From NCBI RefSeq assembly GCF_023065955.2, contig NW_026623089.1, positions 36,548,767 through 36,612,766 on the forward strand: a DNA stretch of 64,000 nt, written 5' to 3'. The position numbers and the translations under genes were made by a program. Below are positions 55,144-64,000 of this stretch, one piece after another (the first letter of the stretch is position 1; each line of letters opens with the position of its first letter). This DNA comes from Ursus arctos. Its lineage: Eukaryota > Chordata > Mammalia > Carnivora > Ursidae. The notes under the pieces are model-generated. The model made no database searches. It was given only the letters and a program-made list of their open reading frames with translations, and was not told where the DNA came from.

Positions 55144-55457
55144 GTAAGTGAATTAACACTTTTTCTGTTCTCCTACTTGATTTTGGCCTCAAATGGAAGA
55201 GCTGGACACATGCAAAGAGAGAAGCAATGGCCTACCAGGGACAAAACCAGGCCCCCAGGTAAGAGCCTGTTCTCAAGGGCCCTGATGACAAGCTTACTGT
55301 GCCTAGTGATTCTAGGAAGATAGAACATGTTCCTGGACAAAAGTCTCACTCTGGCACCCTGGAGGCAGGAGTGGAGGTGTGGGCCCAGATTCCCCTGTGC
55401 TAGCCAGCACAAGCTTAGGACCTTCTGGGGCTTTGCAAAGTTCCCCTTCTTCCACAG

Positions 55458-55723
55458 GCAGCTCAACAGTCTGGCCTCAAACCACTCTCTCGCCTTTGAC
55501 ATATTCTCCCAGTGAAAAGTCTAGAAAATCAGGAAGTCAGAGACAAAATCCCATCCCAGGACAGGGGCCCCTTAGGACACTAACTGGCTCCTCTGGGGAA
55601 GACCTAGGGCCGTCTCTGCAATTCAGCCACCAGCTCCTGCAGCCATCATTGCAGGAGTGTCCAAAATGGGAAGAACCCTTGAGTCCAAGGCTCAAGGATC
55701 TGAATGTTCTGACTGAGATCTAA
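55458..55723 (+). CDS. candidate terminal coding exon
   Basis: A good acceptor (TTCCCCTTCTTCCACAG) opens a Ser/Pro-rich frame, reading SSTVWPQTTLSPLTYSPSEK at its start and ending LKDLNVLTEI before TAA. The frame extends open 5' of the acceptor to 55,316, so openness alone proves little. About 415 bp downstream lies AATAAA at 56,139. Ser/Pro-rich content and the lack of a known domain leave a real gene, a lineage-specific transcript or chance all possible. Confidence 0.25.
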
Positions 55724-56138
55724 GTGTTCATTAGGTTGAAGAGTTTCACAGTTTTCTGAGGGATGGCTCTGCCTCTGGTTCGCGCAAATTCCTGCCTGTG
55801 TCTCTGTAGGGGCGGTTGGACACTCGTCTCCATGGGGCCTGCTGCTGCTGCCGTTTTTACTGTTTTATTGTTGCACACATTAACTGTGAGCTAGTGGAGT
55901 TCTAGCTCTCCTACCATGTGCCTTTTCTTACATATGATACAGGACTCAGATCTGAATTTTATCCTAATGTGAATGAAAAAGATGATTTAAAGTCTTATTT
56001 CCAGGATGAAATCGTTGATTAAAAATTAACTTCAGACATCGAGGAGAACCACTACTGAAGAACCATACTCTGTGCTCAGGGGTTTAGCCCAGGTGGGGGT
56101 GCGAGGTACACTGTACCTTTTATTTCTTCTAATGGGTC

Positions 56139-56144
56139 AATAAA
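56139..56144 (+). terminator. polyadenylation signal, candidate
   Basis: AATAAA followed by TTGTTATCTATTTATTTTCTG, a modest U/GU-rich downstream element, in non-repeat DNA. It would end a transcript using the 55,458 exon. Confidence 0.3.
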
Positions 56145-56416
56145 ATTGTTATCTATTTATTTTCTGAGTCACTGCATTCCTCTGCTACTCTGCATCCAGC
56201 ATCTTGGGTCTTAGAACCAGGCACTCTTCAGCTTGTCACGGGGGGCTGGCTTTCCCCTCACCAACTTATTTTCCAAGCCTTGTCTCACTTTCTTTTCATC
56301 CAGCTCAATGGACTAAGTCTTGGGCAAAGTCCATCACCATTCTTCATCCCTGTCTTTGCTCATGACTTCCCTTCAGCTAGGCTTATTTTTATCTAAAAAT
56401 AAAGCCTAAAGACTAA

Positions 56417-56993
56417 TTTTTTAAAAAAGATTTATTTATTTTAGAAATAGCTCGAGCAGGGGGAGGGGCAGAGGGAGAGAAAATCCTCAAGCAGACTCCC
56501 TGCTAAGTAGGGAGCCCCACATGGGGCTCGATCTTACACCCTGAAGTCATGACCTGAGCCAGAATCAAGAGTCTGCTGCCTAACTGACTGAGGCACCCAG
56601 GCGCTCCTCATTTTATTATTATTTTTTAAAAGACCCTCTACTTAATTTTTAAAAATATTTTTAAGTAATTTCTTCATCCAACGTGGGGCCCAAACCCACA
56701 ACCTTGACATCAAGAGTCGTGTGCTCCTCTGACTGAGCCAGCCACGTGCCCCAAGACTATTTTTTTCTTTTTTCTTTTTTTGAAGATTTGTTTATTTATT
56801 TGAGAGAAAAAGAGGGCATGAGTGTGTGAGCGAGGGCAGGGGCAGAGGGAGAGGGAGAGAGAGAGAATCTCCAGCAGACTCCCTGCTGAGCATGGAGCTC
56901 AACACAGGGCTCGATCTCACAGCCCTGAAATCATGAGCTGAGCGGAAACGAAGAGGTGGACACTTAACCGACAAAGCCACCCAGGCGCACCCC
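56417..56993 (-). mobile_element. cluster of three Can-SINEs
   Basis: Long form 56,417-56,609, short form about 56,643-56,751 and long form about 56,768-56,993, all reversed. AAGACTAATTTT (56,409), AAGACTATTTTT (56,753) and AAGACTTTTTAT (57,004) recur between and around them. Confidence 0.88.
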
Positions 56994-57214
56994 CGCCTCC
57001 CCCAAGACTTTTTATAGTTGAAAGCCAGAGGACCCGTTTTCATTTATGGATATATAGGAGTATTCTGTTTCTTATACTGAATATTACAAGTCTATGGAAT
57101 ATGCATGTTTATATGTTCTCTTCTATTAAATATTGTTGCTTAAAATTATAGATCAATTTCTACTTGTGTAAGTCAGGAAGAATAGACACTGGAAACTGAC
57201 CTAAATTTTTCCAG

Positions 57215-57277
57215 AAAAATGAAGAACTGTACCAAGAACAGGAAGAATTGCTAGCACAAGTGGCCACACAATACCAG
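57215..57277 (+). CDS. candidate internal coding exon, coiled-coil-like
   Basis: A 63-nt segment is bounded by branch-like ACTGACC, acceptor CTAAATTTTTCCAG and donor CCAG|GTATAA. Phase 0 reads KNEELYQEQEELLAQVATQ plus YQ; the other two frames have stops. Its Glu/Gln/Leu pattern (E-x-L-x-x-E-x-E-x-L-L-A) suits a coiled coil. The surrounding DNA (57,000-57,490) holds no repeat I recognise. I cannot name the gene. It lies 3' of the possible polyA site at 56,139, so it would belong to another transcript or to a longer isoform. Confidence 0.42.
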
Positions 57278-57505
57278 GTATAAAACCATGTTTTCAGACA
57301 ACGTAGTCCCAAAAGTTCCAAGAGGAGAGCGTACGACAAAGACTAAACCCCTAGATACAGATGAAGCCTCTGGTCACCCTACTGACTACAATTAGATGAC
57401 AAGTAGGTGCAGTGCAGTCGAGGGCAGACTGTGAGTGGACAGCCTGTGAGCAGACTTGATGGACGCAGGAATGGGGAGACTGCTCTTCCAAAAAAGCAAA
57501 CTTTT

Positions 57506-57686
57506 GGGGGCGCCTGGGTGGCTCAGTTGGTTGAGCGTCTGCCTTCGGCTCAGGTCATGATCTCGGGGTCCTGGGATTGAGCCTGGCATTGAGCTCCCTC
57601 CTCAGTGGCAAGTCTACTTCTCCTTCTTCCTCTGTGATCTCTCTGGTTCTCGCTCTCTCTCAAATAAATAAAAGCTTTAAGAAAAA
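57506..57686 (+). mobile_element. Can-SINE, plus orientation
   Basis: GGGGGCGCCTGGGTGGCTCA head; CAAACTTTT on both sides (57,497 and 57,691). Confidence 0.94.
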
Positions 57687-57956
57687 CCCAAACTTTTTAC
57701 TGAAGTATAACAGAGAGAAAAGTGCCCAAATTATAAGTATACAGCTCAACTAGTATATAACTAATATACATAAAGTGAACACAGTTGCATAACCACCAGC
57801 TGGTTCAAGAAATTCAACATTACCAACACTGCAGATATCACCCTTGTGCCCCCTCACAGTCCCTTACCCCTCCAGTGTTAACTGTGATCCTGATTTCTAA
57901 CCCCATGTGTTATATTTTCCTGCTTTTGCTATATTTTTTAATGCCCAACCATGACC

Positions 57957-58370
57957 ACCAAGGACAACAACTTAGTCCAAGTGCAGGCTTATTGGCTTGT
58001 TGCAACAAGGAAGGACACCTCAGCAACTCGGGTGCATCTTGTCAGAAGAGGGAGCAGGGAAAGGCAGGGCTTGGGTTGAATAATTCTGAGGGGGACTAAG
58101 GAGTAGTGGGGATCAGGTCTAAATTGGGAGCTGTCATCAGGCAGTTTGGCAATTAAGTATCTCCATAGTGTTTGCTCAGAAGATGGGAACAGCAAGGCAG
58201 GACTGGTGCCTCATTAGTAAAAAGGCAGCAGTCACTTGAAGAAGGGGGTCGTGATGGCACTTTGTATGTGTAGCATGACCTTGGGAGAAATATTTTTTGT
58301 TAACTTTGCAGCTGGCTTTATGTCTGTTATCAGATAATAGGTATAGGCAACGGCTGATTTTTTACTTTCA
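57957..58370. mobile_element. unassigned LTR-like insert
   Basis: About 410 bp with G/A-rich, non-L1 composition (GGAAGGACACCTCAGCAACT, GGTCTAAATTGGGAGCTGTC) cut into the L1 between its 3'-UTR and ORF2 parts. Clear terminal repeats were not found; an ERV LTR or another retroposon is possible. Confidence 0.3.
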
Positions 58371-58867
58371 ATCTTGGACTAATTCTATTCATTTGGTATA
58401 AATAAAATCACACAATGTACATATTTCATGTCTGGCTTCTTCCATTTGACACTGTGTTTGTGAGATTCATTCCTCTAGCTGCATGTAATTGTGGTCTGCT
58501 CATTGTCAGTGCAGTGTAATGTTTCCCTGTGTCAGCATACCACGCTTTTCCATTCTGTTGTGAGCACTGGAGAATTTTCAGTTCTTGGCACAAAGAGTGC
58601 TGCTATTAACAACCCAGTGCATGCTTTTCAATCAGCACATGGGCCCATTTCTGTTGAACATATACCAAAAGTAAAATTGCTGGGTCATTTGGTATGCATA
58701 CAGACAGCTTTAGTAGATTCCGCCATTGTTTTCCAAACTGGTTGCTTCAATTTAGATTCTCACGGCGACGTAGGAGAGTTGCCGTTGCTCCACGTCCTCA
58801 CGAAGGCAGGGATTGTCTGCCTTTTCATGTGAGCCACTGGGATGGATGTGGAGTTCTGCCTTGTGGG

Positions 58868-58986
58868 GTTTTTGTTTGTTTTGTTTTTTATTAAAGAAAG
58901 CTCTATGCCCAATACGGGCTTGATCTCACCACACCGGGATTAGGGGTGCATGCTGTACCGACTAAGCCAGCCAGCCAGGTGCCGCT
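58868..58986 (-). mobile_element. Can-SINE (short form)
   Basis: CTGCCTTGTGG / CTGCCTTGTGA flank it (58,856 and 58,990). Confidence 0.9.
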
Positions 58987-59159
58987 CGCTGCCTTGTGAT
59001 TTTAATTGCATTTCCTTGATGGCTAATAAATTGGAATATTTTAACACGTGTTTATTGGCTCTTTGGATAGGCTTTTTTTGTGAAGTGCTTAAGTCTTTTG
59101 TTCATTTTTCTGTTGTGTTGCCAGCTTTTGTCTTATTAATTTATAGGTTTTTTTATATA

Positions 59160-59337
59160 CTTTTTTTTTGAGGGGGTGGGCAGAGGGAGAGGGAGAGAGA
59201 ATCTTAAGCAGGCTCCATGCCCAGTGTGGAGCTCATCACGGAGCCCATGATGGGGCTCGATCTCACAACCCTGAGATCATGATCTAAGCTGAAATCAAGG
59301 GTGTGATGCTTAACCGACTGAGCCACCCAGGAGCCCC
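59160..59337 (-). mobile_element. Can-SINE, tail region lost
   Basis: Starts at a T run and GAGGGGGTGGGCAGAG with no ATTTATTT segment; head ends CCACCCAGGAGCCCC. Confidence 0.88.
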
Positions 59338-59426
59338 AGTTATATTTATATATTCTTGATATAAGGTCTTTGTCAGATGTAAGTATTGCAGGTATCTTCA
59401 TCCACCATGTTTGCCTTTTTACTTTT

Positions 59427-59541
59427 TTTTCTTTTTCTGTAAGATTTTATTTTAAGTAATTTCTACACCCAACGTGGGGCTGGAACTCACAACCCTGAGA
59501 TCAAGAGTCGCATGTTCTACCAACTGAGCCAGCCAGGCGCC
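59427..59541 (-). mobile_element. Can-SINE (short form)
   Basis: TGCCTTTTTACTTT at 59,412 and 59,542. Confidence 0.93.
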
Positions 59542-59747
59542 CTGCCTTTTTACTTTCTTAATAGTATTTTTTTTTGCACAGAAAATCTTAATGTGTTCCA
59601 ATTTACCAGCTTTTTTCCCTTTGTGGTTAGAGTTTATTCACTGCTATTTCCTCAACTGCTAAGCCTAATATAGAGCGAGTGAATGGATGATTGAATGAAC
59701 TAACGAAATTAGATGTATTAAAAATAGGGAGAGAAATAGGATGTTCA

Positions 59748-59963
59748 TGGGGCGCCTGGGTGGCTCAGTTGTTAAGCGTCTGCCTTCAGCTCAGGACATG
59801 ATCCCAGCTTTCTGGAATTGAGCCCAGGCATCAGGCTCCCTGCTCAGCAGGAAGCCTGCTTCTCCCTCTCACACTCCCCCTGCTTGTGTTCCCTCTCTAG
59901 CAGGCTGTCTCTCTCTCTCAGTCAAATAAATAAAATCTTAAAAAAAAAAAAAAAAGAAGAAGA
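59748..59963 (+). mobile_element. Can-SINE, plus orientation, young
   Basis: Exact AGAAATAGGATGTTCA at 59,732-59,747 and 59,964-59,979. Confidence 0.96.
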
Positions 59964-59979
59964 AGAAATAGGATGTTCA

Positions 59980-60430
59980 GGGAAGACAATGCCCCAGGAG
60001 GTGTCATTGAACAAAGGCCTGAGTAAAATGGAGTTCAAAAAGACTAAAAGGAGATGAAGACAAATCAAACTTTATTGAGTAAAAGGAGGAGTATTTCATC
60101 AGATTCCCCCAAATGAGGACGGAGTGGTAGACGTTCAAGAAGCATCAGAGGACTTTTACAAATCAAGATTTTAATTCTTACAAAGTCCTGAGACTCATGC
60201 AGTCTCAGAACTTTGGGAAGAAAACTCAGGAAAATGAGTTTCAGTGTTCACAGGAAAATAGCAAACAGTTGGTGGCTGTTCAGAGGAAAACTGAACAAAA
60301 ATTGTGTGGGGAGAATGTTTTCCAAAGCTCAGAGAAACCCATGGTTAACATCTGTCTGATAGACAGTACCTAAGCCCAGTTTTCAACAGTAAAGCAATCT
60401 GCCAATACTGCCAATTAAGAGATCCTTTGA
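59980..60430. other. no feature recognised
   Basis: Purine-rich, non-coding, no repeat landmark I can name. Confidence 0.4.
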
Positions 60431-60439
60431 AAACAAAGC

Positions 60440-60740
60440 AGTTTTAATATTCCAAAATGATGTACACTAGTACTTCATAGAATAGGCAAACCCATAGAAA
60501 CAGAAAGTAGAATGTTGGTTGCTAGAGGCTGCGGGGAGGGGAGATAGAGGGCTGCATTTCAACAGGTATAAAGCTTCAGTTATGCAAGATAAATAAGTTG
60601 TAGAGATCTGCTGTCCAACATTGCGCCCACAGATAACAGTACCGTACTGTGCACCTACCAATTTGTTAAGACGGTAGATCTCATGTTAAGTGTTCATAGA
60701 CAATACAAAAAATAATGTGCACCGGTGTATGTGTATGCAT
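60440..60740 (+). mobile_element. old L1 3' scrap, sense
   Basis: GGCAAACCCATAGAAACAGA and GTTGGTTGCTAGAGGCTGCG match forward L1M 3' UTR sequence. Confidence 0.65.
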
Positions 60741-61654
60741 GTGTATATTTCAATTAGTTTTATTAATTTAGATTTATACACCACGTAAAATTTATGTATG
60801 ATAAAAATATACCCATTTTATGTAAATAGTTCAAAAAATGTACTCCTGTTATTGCCACCACAGCTGACTGAACGTTTTCCATCTGTGATGCCACTTGGCA
60901 GTCACCTCTATCCCACCCCCGACCACCACTGAGCTGTCTTCTCTCATAGATTTGTCTTTTCTAGAATTTCCTATACATTATGTAACATTTTAAATCTGGT
61001 TTCTTTCATATATCATAATTCTTTTGAGATTCATTCTGTTGTATCAGTTTTTTTAATTGTTGTTTACTCATTCACCTGTTGATGGACACGTAGGTTGTTT
61101 CCAGTATGAATAGTATGCTTATTATGAGTAAACCTGCTATGAACATTCACAGAAAAGCTTTGGATGCCAATGTTTTCACTACTCTTGTAAACACCTAGGA
61201 GTGGCATTGCCAGCCTCTGTGATAAGTATATATCTCACTTTATAAGAACAGTTGAATTATTTTCCAAATGGTAGTTTGTATTTCTGCCAGCAACTTACTC
61301 CATGTTCTTGCCAATACTTGGTATTATTGTGTCTTTTAAATTTTAGCTATTCTGGGTGAGCAGTGGTATTTCATTGTGGTTTCAGTTTGCACTTCTCTAA
61401 TGATTAGTGATATTGAACATCCTTTCACGTGCTTACTGGCCACTGTCTTTTATTACTGGGTTGTAAGGGTTCTTTACAGATTTTGGATACAAGTCCTCCT
61501 TTATCAGATATATATTCTACAAATATTTTCTCCAGTCCATAGTTATTTTCTTCATATGAAATTTTAAAATTGAAGTCCAGTTTGCCAGTTTTTCCTTTTT
61601 ATGGTTTGTATTTTTTCTTCTAGGCACTTTACGTTTTTTGTGTGTATGTTTACA

Positions 61655-61900
61655 TTGTTCATTTCTCTTAGCTTCCGGTAGATGCTGTCCTTCCTCGGCG
61701 TCTCAGCTTACAGCTGCATCACTCCCGTGTCTCTGCTGTCACATGGCATTCTCCCTTCATGTGCCTGGGTTTCTGTGTCTCTTCTATTTGTCCTTAATGG
61801 TGTGCTCCGTCCCAACGCTCAGGCCCAGCTCAGTTGCCCCAAACCCAGTGCAGGCTGGTACACGGTGCCTGCTGAGACTTAGGGTGGCCCCCCTCCTTTT
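61655..61900 (-). mobile_element. possible MaLR-like fragment within the L1
   Basis: TTCCTCGGCGTCTCAGCTTA, AGCTGCATCACTCCCGTGTC and GTCACATGGCATTCTCCCTT recall the reversed 3' part of MLT1-type repeats. The frame 61,638-62,057 across it is not a gene. Confidence 0.45.
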
Positions 61901-62569
61901 TCTTTTTACTGCCTTGTTGCACTGGCTACATCTGGGACTATGTTGGCTAGAAGAGGGGAGTAGACACCTTTGCGTTCTTCTCAGTTTTAGGAGGAAACTG
62001 CTTTTTATTTTACTGTTAAGTCTGTCACATGCAGGTTCTTCCATAGACACCCTTTAGTAAATTGAGGATGGTCCCTTTAATTCTTTATCAATTTTGAGTT
62101 TCTAATCATGAATGAGCATTGATTTTGTTTTCAAATACTTTTTCTACATTTTAAAAAAGATACAGGTTTTCTTTTTTAGATGTATGATTAAATACATTGA
62201 TTCTGAATGCTAACGCAAATTTGGATTTCTAGAATAAACTCTATGATGTATTACCATCTTTTATATGTAGCAGTTTCAACTTGCTATTTTTTAGAAGAAT
62301 TTTTGCATCTGTTTGAGAGAGATGTGGATGTATGATTTTCTTTTCTTGTGAGGTCTTTTTCTGGCTTTGGTATGTGGGCAATGTTGGCTCATAAATGAGT
62401 TGTAAAGTGTTTCTTCCTAGAAGAGTTTGTGTAGAATTGTTAATATGTCTCCCTTAAATGTTTGGTAGAATTCATTTGTACCATCTGGTCCTGTACTTTT
62501 TCTGTGTGGGAAGGTTGTCAGCTACAAATTCAACTATTAGGGCTATTCTTGTTTTCTTTTTCTTATTTT

Positions 62570-62777
62570 TTAAAATATTTTTACTTATCTATTTATTTAA
62601 GGATTTTATTTGAGAGAGAGAGAGAGAAAGAAAGCATGAGTGGGGGTGGAGGGGCTGTGAGAGAGGGAGAGGACTCCTTGCTGAGCAGGGAGCCTGATAC
62701 CAACCTGTCCCAGGACCCTGAGATCATGACTTGAGCCAGAGGCAGACGCTTAACCGACTGAGCCACCCAGGCACCCC
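62570..62777 (-). mobile_element. Can-SINE (long form)
   Basis: Reversed tail TTTACTTATCTATTTATTTA, GA-rich middle, head ending CCACCCAGGCACCCC. Confidence 0.9.
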
Positions 62778-62985
62778 TTCTTGAGCGAGCTTTGGTAGTT
62801 TGTGCCTTTCAAGGACTTTTTACATTTCACTGAAGTTGTTGAATTTATTGGCATAAAGTTAAAATTCCCACACTGCTTTAGCTAGATCCAACAATTTCAA
62901 TATATTCATTCAGTTCAAAATACTTTCAGACTCGATTGGGCACATTCAGGGTGGTATGGGCATAGACTAGTTCAAAATATTTTCT

Positions 62986-63129
62986 TAAGAAAACATTTTA
63001 TTTATTTGAGAGAGAGAGAGGGAGAAGCAGACTCCCCACTGAGTAGGGAGCCCGACACGGGGCTCAAGCCCAGGACCCTGGAATCATGACCTGAACAGAC
63101 GCTTAACCAACTGAGCCACCCAGGTGCCC
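62986..63129 (-). mobile_element. Can-SINE, internally shortened
   Basis: Exact AGTTCAAAATATTTTC at 62,970 and 63,130; the GA-rich middle is about 50 bp shorter than usual. Confidence 0.94.
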
Positions 63130-63427
63130 TAGTTCAAAATATTTTCAAATTTTCCTTTTTACCTCTTTAATTCAGGGCTTATTTAGGAAGGTGATTTAAT
63201 TTCCAAATATTTGGGGATTCTTCAGATATCTTCCTGTTAGTGATTTCTAATTTAATTCTGTTCTGGTCATAGAACATACTTTGTATAGTTTCCATTCTTT
63301 TAAATCATTTGGAACTTGTTTTACAGCCCATAATATGTATACCAGAAAATAATGCATATTATGCTGTTGTTGGGTGGTGGTCTATGTCATTTAATCAAGT
63401 TAGTTGATAGTATTATATACCTTTTTT

Positions 63428-63613
63428 AAAATTAAAGATTTTATATATTTGAGAGAGAGAGAGAGACAGTGAGAGAGAGCAGGAGTGGGGAGGAGAGGGA
63501 GAAGCAGTCTCCCCATGATCAGGGAGCCTGACACAGGGCTCGATCCCAGGACCCTGCGACCATGATCCCAGCTGAAAGTAGATGCTTAACCGACTGAGCC
63601 ACCCAGGTGCCTC
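63428..63613 (-). mobile_element. Can-SINE (long form)
   Basis: AGTATTATATACCTTTT / AATATTATATACTCTTT flank it. Confidence 0.92.
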
Positions 63614-63716
63614 AATAATATTATATACTCTTTACTGATCTTCTATTTGTATTATCACTTAAGTATTGAAATACCTATACTTGAAAATTTGCCTATATTT
63701 ATTTCAATTTTATTAG

Positions 63717-63828
63717 TTTTTTTTTTTTTTTTTTTTAAAAGTAGGCTCCACACCCAACATGGGGCTTGAACTCACAACCTGGAATTGAGAGTTGCATGCT
63801 CCATCAACTGAGCCAACCAGGTGCCCCT
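63717..63828 (-). mobile_element. Can-SINE (short form)
   Basis: T20-rich tail, CCACACCCAACATGGGGCTT, head ending CCAACCAGGTGCCCC. Confidence 0.9.
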
Positions 63829-64000
63829 TAACTTTCAGTTTATATTTCATGCATTTTGAAGCTCTAAGAGTAATGGAGCTAGAGGACAACCGTTTTACTG
63901 TTGGATTCTCAAATGCCAGAAATACAGAGGTCTCTCCCTGGGGGCCGTTCAATTTCTGCAGAAAAGAAACTTCCCATCTCTTGCTAAAGGTAAATCTCTG

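Larger units (their letters stand above)
57690..59690 (-). mobile_element. old L1 3' end, antisense, with several insertions
   Basis: TTACTGAAGTATAACAGAGA (57,698), CCTTGTGCCCCCTCACAGTC (57,843), AAATTGCTGGGTCATTTGGT (58,674), TTGCATTTCCTTGATGGCTA (59,006) and GGTCTTTGTCAGATGTAAGT (59,366) are reversed L1M landmarks. Confidence 0.8.
60745..63900 (-). mobile_element. old L1, antisense, 3' end to RT
   Basis: CCACTTGGCAGTCACCTCTA (60,890), a TTCACCTGTTGATGGACACG stretch (61,071), CTCTAATGATTAGTGATATT (61,395), TTTGGTAGAATTCATTTGTA (62,461) and CATAGAACATACTTTGTATA (63,269) trace reversed L1M. It meets the sense scrap tail to tail near 60,742. Confidence 0.75.

Noticed and set aside
61638..62057. 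139-codon plus frame rich in Leu/Cys
   Set aside because: Lies across reversed L1 and a MaLR-like piece; no conserved motif.
1..64000. CRISPR arrays, phage genes, operons, origins or a new defence-type system
   Set aside because: The repeat content is that of a mammalian genome; no regularly spaced short repeats with unique spacers and no clustered prokaryotic-type genes were seen.

Overview
The window looks like arctoid (bear-, seal- or weasel-like) carnivore genomic DNA. At least fifty tRNA-Lys-type Can-SINEs (SINEC) are visible, recognised by the GGCGCCTGGGTGGCTCAG head, the (CT)n/GA-rich middle and the AAATAAATAAAATCTT tail. They sit among old mammalian L1, L2, MIR, MER5, MaLR-like and Tigger-like debris, plus two recent carnivore-type L1 insertions. 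A bear-like source (for example giant panda) is my best guess from the look of the youngest SINEs, but that is recollection and was not tested. Nothing looks bacterial: there are no operons, CRISPR arrays or phage genes.

Layout. 1-1.6 kb: mostly unassigned DNA with a diverged duplicate at 36.15-36.56 kb. 1.6-7.3 kb: two L2 copies and an antisense old L1, cut by SINEs, including a two-SINE insertion into an older SINE. 7.4-16.6 kb: layered old L1 remnants, nearly all antisense. 16.68-21.27 kb: a young minus-strand L1 with an uninterrupted 1275-codon ORF2, truncated within ORF1 and lying in the A-tail of a Can-SINE. 21.3-27.2 kb: old L1, LTR-like and SINE pieces. 27.2-32 kb: a long antisense L1 running from ORF2 through ORF1 to its 5' region, with many SINEs. 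32.56-33.2 kb: a second young L1 3' end, also in a SINE tail. 34.1-34.63 kb: the only CpG island, with a strong CTCF-like site. 36-44 kb: DNA-transposon, L2 and MIR fragments and a 151-bp near-perfect hairpin. 44-51.6 kb: a switch from antisense to sense L1 fragments. 52.1-57.5 kb: the most gene-like part, with less LINE sequence, MER5/MIR pieces and several splice-consensus candidate exons. 57.7-64 kb: antisense old L1 with SINEs and one LTR-like insert.

Genes. No host protein gene can be named. The only full-length coding sequence is L1 ORF2. Host-gene signals are limited to the CpG island, a 63-bp splice-flanked exon candidate at 57,215-57,277 encoding a Glu/Gln-rich coiled-coil-like segment, and weaker splice-like and polyA-like signals at 53.4-56.2 kb. 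The other open frames I looked at translate SINEs, antisense L1 or chance GC-rich sequence. Repeat boundaries are read by eye, usually good to 5-20 bp where target-site duplications are given and to about 50-100 bp for old LINE pieces. I found no convincing new biological system; the most useful leads are the retroposon-in-retroposon architectures, the hairpin, the low-copy duplication and the candidate exons.
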